Shown here: positions 22,015 to 27,106 of the stretch, one piece after another
How the letters are laid out: the number at the start of each line of letters is the position of its first letter
Numbering within the stretch: position 1 is the stretch's first letter
Origin: WSZY01 sp964559845
Lineage (GTDB): Bacteria > Pseudomonadota > Zetaproteobacteria > Mariprofundales > Mariprofundaceae
Reading direction: 5' to 3'
DNA: 27,106 nt
NCBI GenBank assembly: GCA_964559845.1
Contig: CAZLJF010000024.1
Coordinates: forward strand, 1 to 27,106
Translations under genes and position numbers: made by a program
Notes under the pieces: model-generated
Told to the model about the DNA's origin: nothing
Seen by the model: the letters and a program-made list of their open reading frames with translations, nothing else
Database searches by the model: none

Positions 22015-25000
22015 ATGCTGAAGTCTGCGTTTCGAGCCGTATCAAACCGCCCTGTATTCGGTTCTCCGTGGAAAAGATTTCTGTCGAAAACATCTCCGAT
22101 TCCGATCTTCCTGGCGGTAATCGTGCTGCTTTCTCTTACGCCGCCCGCATTCGCCGACGAGGCGGAGCGGGGTATCCTCTCCGGTCTGAAGGGTGCAATC
22201 GCCTCCTTTTTCTCCGATGACGAGAAGAAGGATGATGACAAAAAAGAGAAGAAGAAAAAAGACGACGAAGACGCCGGTCACGACAGCGACGACGATGAAG
22301 AGGATGCCCCAAAGAGGGGGTATGGCAACACTGGCAACACTGGCAACACTGGCAACACTGGCAATGCGGGCAATGCGGGCAATGCGGGCAATGCGGGCAA
22401 TGCGGGCAATGCGGGCAATGCGCCAGTTCCGGATACGACTCCGCCGGTGGTGATGGCTCCGGCTGATATCACGCTTGAGGCGACCGGTTCGGTAACGGCG
22501 GTGAATCTTGGTGTAGCCACGGCCACTGATCTGGTGGACGGCGCATTGACGCCGGTTAACAATGCGCCTGTGGACGGGTTTCCGCTTGGAACGACCACGG
22601 TGACATGGAGTGCCACCGACGCGGCGGGAAACACGGGCTCGGCGACGCAGGTCGTGACGGTTGTGGATACAACGCCGCCGTCGATCACGCCTCCGCCCGA
22701 TCTGACGCTATCCTCGCCGGACGGCACTCCCATGGCCGCAAGCCCCGGCAATGCGACGACGGCGGATATTTTTCCGGTAACACTGACAAGCGATGCTCCT
22801 CCCGCATTCCCGGTTGGTGTGACGACGGTGACCTGGACCGCGACGGATGCCAGCGGCAACACCGCCAGCGCGACGCAGACGGTGACCGTTCTGTCTCCGG
22901 CGCCTCCATCTGCTCCGACGCCCGCGGCTGCTCCGGCGGTCGCGACGATTCCGGACGGCAGCTTCGGCGCGGCCTACCGCTCGCTCGTGCCGGCGGATGC
23001 GACGATCGCCGCCTACAGTCCGGATCGCTTTTCGGTCATTACCGGCATTGTCAATGATCTGAACGGCCTGCCCGTGCAGGGCGCGAGCGTCGGTATTCAC
23101 AATCACCCGGAATACGGCACGAGCGTCACGGATGCCACGGGGCGCTACTCGCTGCCGGTGGATGGCGGCGGCTTGTTCACTGTCGATATCACGCATCCGG
23201 GCTATCTGATGGCGCAGCGGCAGGTGAAGACGGAGTGGAACCGGATTCATGCTGTGGAAACCGTTGCCTTGATCGCTCAGGACGCCAAGGCCACCACGAT
23301 TGCTTTCGATGGTAATCCGGCGAGCCGTTTCGTACACAGCTCCACGCAGATCACCGATACGGACGGCACGCGAGGCACGACTCTGGTGTTCGCGGGTGAT
23401 ACGACGGCAACGATCAAACATGCCGACGGCTCCATAACACAGCTCAATGGGCCGATTACCGTGCGTGCCACCGAGTTCGTTCGCCCGGATACAATGCCGG
23501 GTAACCTGCCACCAACCAGTGCGTTCACCTACTGTGCCGACTTGCGTGTTGATGGCACTGCTCCGACTGATTCAGTGCAATTCAGCAAGCCGGTTATCAT
23601 GTATGTGGACAATTTTCTCGGCTTCCCGGTCGGCGAGGTGGTGCCGGTCGGCTATTACGACCGCAATCGAGCGCTTTGGGTTCCCTCCGACAATGGCGTG
23701 GTCGTGCAGCTGCTGGATACGAACGCAGACGGCGTGGTCGATGCGCTGGATAGCACAGGTGACGGTCTGCCCGACGACCTGAACGGCGATGGCTCGTTTG
23801 CCGATGAGGTGGCGGGCATCGCCGGCGACCCGGCCTATGCGTCGGGCGCAACTTACTGGCGCGCCTCCATCACACATTTCACGCCGTGGGATATGAACTG
23901 GCCTTGGGACTTGCCGAACGATGCCACACCGCCGCCAGCCTTGCTGCCGGCCCCGGATGGCGGCCAGTGCGAGGCCAGTGCAACGCCGGGATCCACAGTC
24001 TCCTGCGAATCGCGGATCTTTTCGGAAGATATTTCCATCCCCGGCACCGATCTGAAGCTGCACTACAAATCCAGCCGCACAGCGGGCCACATGCAGATGA
24101 TCACCGTGCCGGTCACGGGCGCGACAATTCCGGCCAGCGTGCAGGGGGTGACGGCGAGCGTCAGCCTTGCCGGGCGCACATTCTCCTACATTGTGCCGAC
24201 GCTGCCGAACCAGGAGGTGACGGTGGTCTGGGACGGGCTGGATGCCTACGGCAACCGCGTGGAGGGCGAGGTGAAGGCGCGCATTGTGACAGAGTACGAA
24301 TATCGTCTGGTGTACAGCCCCGCCATGCCCAATGTCCGCGCCTTTGCGCAGTCCGGCCAGTCGGGAAGGATTCTCGCCAATCGCGCTACCCGAACCGCGC
24401 GAATGCGGCAGGAGTTCGAGATCCCGGTGACTGTCGATGCGTCCATCGGTTTTGGCGATGGCTGGAGTATCGGCGCGCATCACTTGCTGCGGGGGAATCG
24501 CATTCTGCGCGGCGACGGCAAGGCGTTGGATGCATTACGCAGGCTTCCGTCAGTCGTTACCGTGGCGGGCAACGGCATGCGCGGCGGAACGGGGGACGGT
24601 GGCGATGCCAGGTTGGCGAGCCTCACCGAAATTCGTGATATTCTCGTGGGTGACGATGGCAGCCTGTACATTGCTGACACCTACAACCACCGCATCCGCA
24701 AGGTCACGCCGGATGGCGTGATTCACACGATCGCTGGCACCGGTGTCGCGGGTTTTTCCGGCGATGGCGGGCCGGCGGACCAGGCCATGCTGAATCATCC
24801 ATGGGATATCGCCTTTGGCCCGGATGGCTCGCTGTATGTGCTGGATGCACGGAATCAGCGCGTCCGAAAAATCGATGTGAACGGCATTATCACGACTGTC
24901 GCAGGCAGCGGCTGGGTTGGCGTCACCGGCGACGAGATTCCTGCAACCCTTGCCTGGCTCAATGCCCCTTACGGGATGGATGTGGATGCGGACGGGAATA

Positions 25001-27106
25001 TCTATATCGCCGAAACATGGGCGCATCGCATCCGTAAGGTCACGCCGGATGGCATCATTCATACGATTGCGGGCACCGGTGTCGCGGGCTTTTCCGGCGA
25101 TGGCGGGCCGGCGACCGCAGCCCGGATATGGAAGCCCTGGCGGGTGAGCGCCATGAGCGACGGGTCGGTTGTGATCGTATCCGATGGCAATGGCACTTAC
25201 GGCAACGGCAACAACCGCATCCGCAGTATTTCTCCCTCGGGGATTATCACCACAATCGTCGGTACGGGCTGGACATGGCCTGTTGGCCTCAGCGATCGAC
25301 TGGCCACGCAGATAGCGATCGGCAATGCAAGCAATATGATCGAAAGTGAGAACGGCACCCGCTTTTTCGCGAGCTGGGCGTTCGGGCTTGTGTACAGCCT
25401 GACGCCTGACGGCAAGGCCCATGTGATTGCCGGCAGTGGGCGGGAAGGCTATGCGGGCGACGGCGGGTCAGCGCGCAATGCCTTGTTCTCCCGCATCGCT
25501 GCCGTGGCCCTTGACCGGCGCGGCGATCTGTACGTGGCTGATGCGTTCAATTATCGCGTCAGAAAGATCATTCTGGGCGGTCACGGCATACAGCCGATCG
25601 CAGCCGGTGAGCAGTTCTATGTGGCCGAGGGCGGTGAAGCCTTTGTCTTCGACCCCTATGGCAATCACCTGCGCACCATCGATCTCGACACCGGCGCGAC
25701 CCTCCGCAGCTTCGGCTATGACGCGGCGGGCAACCTCACCTCCATCACCGATCAATTCGGCAACGTGACGCAAATCCTTTACTCCGGCGGTGTGCCGTAT
25801 GCAATCATTGCCCCGGATGGACAGACAACGAGTCTGAACATCGTGAACGGTCAACTGTTGGGGGTTACTTATCCTGATGGGTCGGGCTATTCATTCACTT
25901 ATACACCTGATGGCTTGCTCACGGGCAAAACCGACCCCAATGGCGGCGTGTTCCAATACACCTACGATGCCAACGGGCGTGTCATACAGACGCAGGATGC
26001 GGCGGGCGGCGTCACGCAGTTCTCCACCACATCGGCAGGCGGCGTGCTCTATGCCACGACCACCGATCAGGAGGGGCGCATCTATTCGTCCACGCGCAAA
26101 AACGATTTTTCCGGCGCTTCGACTTACACGCGCACCGGCAGGGACGGCCTGACGACAACGCGCACGACCAGCGCCGACGCCCTGACCGAAACGATCACGG
26201 CGCCGGACGGCACAACCTCTACCATCGCCTACGGGATTGATCCGCAGTACCGGACCCGGCGGACAGAGTCCGAAACGACGAAGCTGCCCTCCGGGCTGGC
26301 GCTGAGCCGGAGCTTTGCCATCGCCTACACGGACAACAATGCCGACGGCGTGCCCGATCTGATCACCCGCACGACGACGGCGAACGGTCTTGCAACGACG
26401 ATCGCCAACGACGTACTGGCGGGCGCGCGCACGATCACAACCCCGGCCGGGCGCACGGCGACGACGGCCTACGATCCGGCCACGCTGCTGACGCTCTCCA
26501 GTGCCGCGCCGGGGCTGGCGAGTTCATCGTATGGCTATGATTATCGGGGTCGTCTGATTTCGACTTCAACAGGTACGGGCACCGTTCGCACCACATCGCT
26601 GGCCTACGACGCTTTGGGCAATGTGGCGAGCGTCACCGATGCGCTGGGGCGCGTGACCTCCTTTTCTTATGATCTGATGGGTCGGGTGACTTCGCAGACT
26701 TTGCCTGATGGTCGCAGCATTGCTTATTCGTATGACAATTTGGGTAATCTGTTGTCGATTACCCCTCCGGGTCGTTCGCCGCATGTGTTTAACTACACGG
26801 CAGTGAGCTTGGAGGCTGGTTATACTCCGCCAACCGTTACAGGCACGGGGGCGACGACGTATCAGTACAATCTTGCGAAGCAGCTGACGAGCGTGACGCG
26901 CCCGGACGGGCAGACGCTGGCGCTGGCCTACGATTTTGCGGGCCGGCTGGCCTCGCAGGCTCTGCCGCGCGGCACGGTGAGCTATGGGTATGATGCGGCC
27001 ACGGGTCATTTGAGCAGCATCACCGCGCCGGATGGTGGCGCATTGAGTTACACCTATGATGGTTTCTTACCGCTTAGTGAAACATGGACGGGCGCGGTGT
27101 CCGGCA
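22015..27106 (+). CDS. Giant exported teneurin-like HYR/NHL/YD-repeat (Rhs) protein, 3' end outside window
   Basis: An uninterrupted frame runs from ATG 22015 (GGAGGGG five bases upstream) to the window end: 1697 codons, no stop. Visible order: long-headed signal peptide with likely cleavage after PAFA (residue 47); Lys/Asp-rich stretch 67-101; eleven Gly-Asn-Thr/Ala tripeptides 104-136; two HYR-like Ig domains about 140-217 and 218-293; transthyretin-like domain about 342-405 (GLPVQGASVGIHN, DATGRYSLP); acidic DTNADGVVD-DSTGDGLPDD stretch 568-590, calcium-binding-like; region around 673-840 with IPGTDLKLHYKSSRTAGH, plausibly a FN-plug; six NHL repeats about 845-1185 (GTGVAGFSGDGGPA, DGSLYIADTYNHRIRKV); YD repeats from about 1200 on (YDAAGNLTSITDQFGNVT, YSYDNLGNLLSI). 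This order matches teneurins and bacterial teneurin-like Rhs toxins. Such proteins act as secreted toxin carriers or adhesins; which applies here depends on the missing C terminus. Codon use is G+C-richer than the housekeeping genes. Confidence 0.9.
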   Translation, partial: MLKSAFRAVSNRPVFGSPWKRFLSKTSPIPIFLAVIVLLSLTPPAFADEAERGILSGLKGAIASFFSDDEKKDDDKKEKKKKDDEDAGHDSDDDEEDAPKRGYGNTGNTGNTGNTGNAGNAGNAGNAGNAGNAGNAPVPDTTPPVVMAPADITLEATGSVTAVNLGVATATDLVDGALTPVNNAPVDGFPLGTTTVTWSATDAAGNTGSATQVVTVVDTTPPSITPPPDLTLSSPDGTPMAASPGNATTADIFPVTLTSDAPPAFPVGVTTVTWTATDASGNTASATQTVTVLSPAPPSAPTPAAAPAVATIPDGSFGAAYRSLVPADATIAAYSPDRFSVITGIVNDLNGLPVQGASVGIHNHPEYGTSVTDATGRYSLPVDGGGLFTVDITHPGYLMAQRQVKTEWNRIHAVETVALIAQDAKATTIAFDGNPASRFVHSSTQITDTDGTRGTTLVFAGDTTATIKHADGSITQLNGPITVRATEFVRPDTMPGNLPPTSAFTYCADLRVDGTAPTDSVQFSKPVIMYVDNFLGFPVGEVVPVGYYDRNRALWVPSDNGVVVQLLDTNADGVVDALDSTGDGLPDDLNGDGSFADEVAGIAGDPAYASGATYWRASITHFTPWDMNWPWDLPNDATPPPALLPAPDGGQCEASATPGSTVSCESRIFSEDISIPGTDLKLHYKSSRTAGHMQMITVPVTGATIPASVQGVTASVSLAGRTFSYIVPTLPNQEVTVVWDGLDAYGNRVEGEVKARIVTEYEYRLVYSPAMPNVRAFAQSGQSGRILANRATRTARMRQEFEIPVTVDASIGFGDGWSIGAHHLLRGNRILRGDGKALDALRRLPSVVTVAGNGMRGGTGDGGDARLASLTEIRDILVGDDGSLYIADTYNHRIRKVTPDGVIHTIAGTGVAGFSGDGGPADQAMLNHPWDIAFGPDGSLYVLDARNQRVRKIDVNGIITTVAGSGWVGVTGDEIPATLAWLNAPYGMDVDADGNIYIAETWAHRIRKVTPDGIIHTIAGTGVAGFSGDGGPATAARIWKPWRVSAMSDGSVVIVSDGNGTYGNGNNRIRSISPSGIITTIVGTGWTWPVGLSDRLATQIAIGNASNMIESENGTRFFASWAFGLVYSLTPDGKAHVIAGSGREGYAGDGGSARNALFSRIAAVALDRRGDLYVADAFNYRVRKIILGGHGIQPIAAGEQFYVAEGGEAFVFDPYGNHLRTIDLDTGATLRSFGYDAAGNLTSITDQFGNVTQILYSGGVPYAIIAPDGQTTSLNIVNGQLLGVTYPDGSGYSFTYTPDGLLTGKTDPNGGVFQYTYDANGRVIQTQDAAGGVTQFSTTSAGGVLYATTTDQEGRIYSSTRKNDFSGASTYTRTGRDGLTTTRTTSADALTETITAPDGTTSTIAYGIDPQYRTRRTESETTKLPSGLALSRSFAIAYTDNNADGVPDLITRTTTANGLATTIANDVLAGARTITTPAGRTATTAYDPATLLTLSSAAPGLASSSYGYDYRGRLISTSTGTGTVRTTSLAYDALGNVASVTDALGRVTSFSYDLMGRVTSQTLPDGRSIAYSYDNLGNLLSITPPGRSPHVFNYTAVSLEAGYTPPTVTGTGATTYQYNLAKQLTSVTRPDGQTLALAYDFAGRLASQALPRGTVSYGYDAATGHLSSITAPDGGALSYTYDGFLPLSETWTGAVSG
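22324..22422 (+). repeat. Eleven tandem 9-bp units inside the giant gene
   Basis: Four copies of GGCAACACT (Gly-Asn-Thr) are followed by seven copies of GGCAATGCG (Gly-Asn-Ala), 99 bases in all, without any variation within each block. The unit is a multiple of three, so copy-number change would preserve the reading frame. It encodes a flexible Gly/Asn linker between the charged segment and the HYR domains. Confidence 0.97.
24691..24777 (+). repeat. 87-bp near-identical repeat, copy 1 (NHL blade)
   Basis: This segment, encoding RIRKVTPDGVIHTIAGTG and the following VAGFSGDGGPA, matches 25027-25113 at 79 of 87 bases. The differences are mostly third-position changes. It lies at the junction of NHL repeats 1 and 2. 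Confidence 0.9.
25027..25113 (+). repeat. 87-bp near-identical repeat, copy 2 (NHL blade)
   Basis: Second copy of the segment at 24691-24777, encoding RIRKVTPDGIIHTIAGTG and VAGFSGDGGPA at the junction of NHL repeats 3 and 4. The intervening repeats 2-3 are clearly more diverged, which points to a two-blade duplication or later gene conversion. Confidence 0.9.

Noticed and set aside
22015..22300. Possibility that the giant gene is broken by a frameshift near the low-complexity start
   Set aside because: Reading codon by codon from ATG 22015 gives signal peptide, charged linker, repeats and HYR domains in one phase with no stop, so it is intact as far as visible.
22324..22422. CRISPR-like array
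   Set aside because: The 9-bp units are directly adjacent with no spacers and are translated as a Gly-Asn linker; it is a coding tandem repeat.
22708..24483. Several Arg/His-rich minus-strand frames opposite the giant gene (for example 22708-23421 and 23572-24483)
   Set aside because: They are mirror frames of a G+C-rich coding region; the plus-strand frame shows coherent domains and the minus frames do not.
23886..24638. Plus-strand frame of 250 codons in a different phase within the giant gene
   Set aside because: The frame beginning at 22015 remains open through this region and encodes the FN-plug-like and NHL parts; the alternative has low-complexity Arg/Gly content.

Overview
The window reads as a chromosomal segment of a proteobacterium, most likely a Zetaproteobacterium (Mariprofundus-like) or a nearby Alpha/Magnetococcus-like lineage. 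This is inferred from three things. First, a single S10-spc-alpha ribosomal cluster includes infA, rpmJ and rpsD, with cysteine-rich S4, S14, L24 and L36. Second, the order ppiD-trpE-trpG-trpD-trpC is, as far as I recall, typical of Alphaproteobacteria and relatives. Third, there is a small lipoprotein resembling the DUF3576 family. No database search was possible, so the taxonomy is tentative.

Region 1 (1-14355) starts with the tail of tuf and continues with about 30 co-oriented translation and secretion genes from rpsJ to rplQ, including secY, adk, infA and rpoA. Spacing is tight, several start codons overlap the preceding stop, and a strong intrinsic terminator follows rplQ. A possible weak attenuator plus promoter lies between infA and rpmJ.

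Region 2 (14356-19350) holds a predicted lipoprotein gene on the + strand with its own terminator. It converges on a four-gene tryptophan operon on the - strand (trpE, trpG, trpD, trpC), in which every junction is a 4-base overlap. Upstream of trpE, divergently oriented, is a tRNA-Ala(GGC) gene with a good promoter, a perfect 22-bp palindrome just before the mature 5' end, and a terminator.

Region 3 (19289-21260) is ppiD, a membrane-anchored periplasmic folding factor on the - strand, with its own terminator.

Region 4 (21261-27106) is accessory in character. An AT-richer stretch carries a decayed gene for a small secreted Asp-rich protein. Its tail contains a near-consensus promoter for a giant exported protein gene that starts at 22015 and runs off the window without a stop (at least 1697 residues). 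The visible order is signal peptide, charged Lys/Asp segment, 11 copies of a Gly-Asn-Thr/Ala tripeptide, two HYR-like domains, a transthyretin-like (carboxypeptidase-regulatory) domain, an Asp-rich calcium-binding-like stretch, a possible FN-plug-like region, a six-repeat NHL propeller, and a YD-repeat (Rhs) shell. This order closely matches the extracellular core of animal teneurins and of bacterial teneurin-like polymorphic toxins. The C-terminal part, where a toxin and its immunity gene would be expected, is outside the window. This gene is the most interesting content here.
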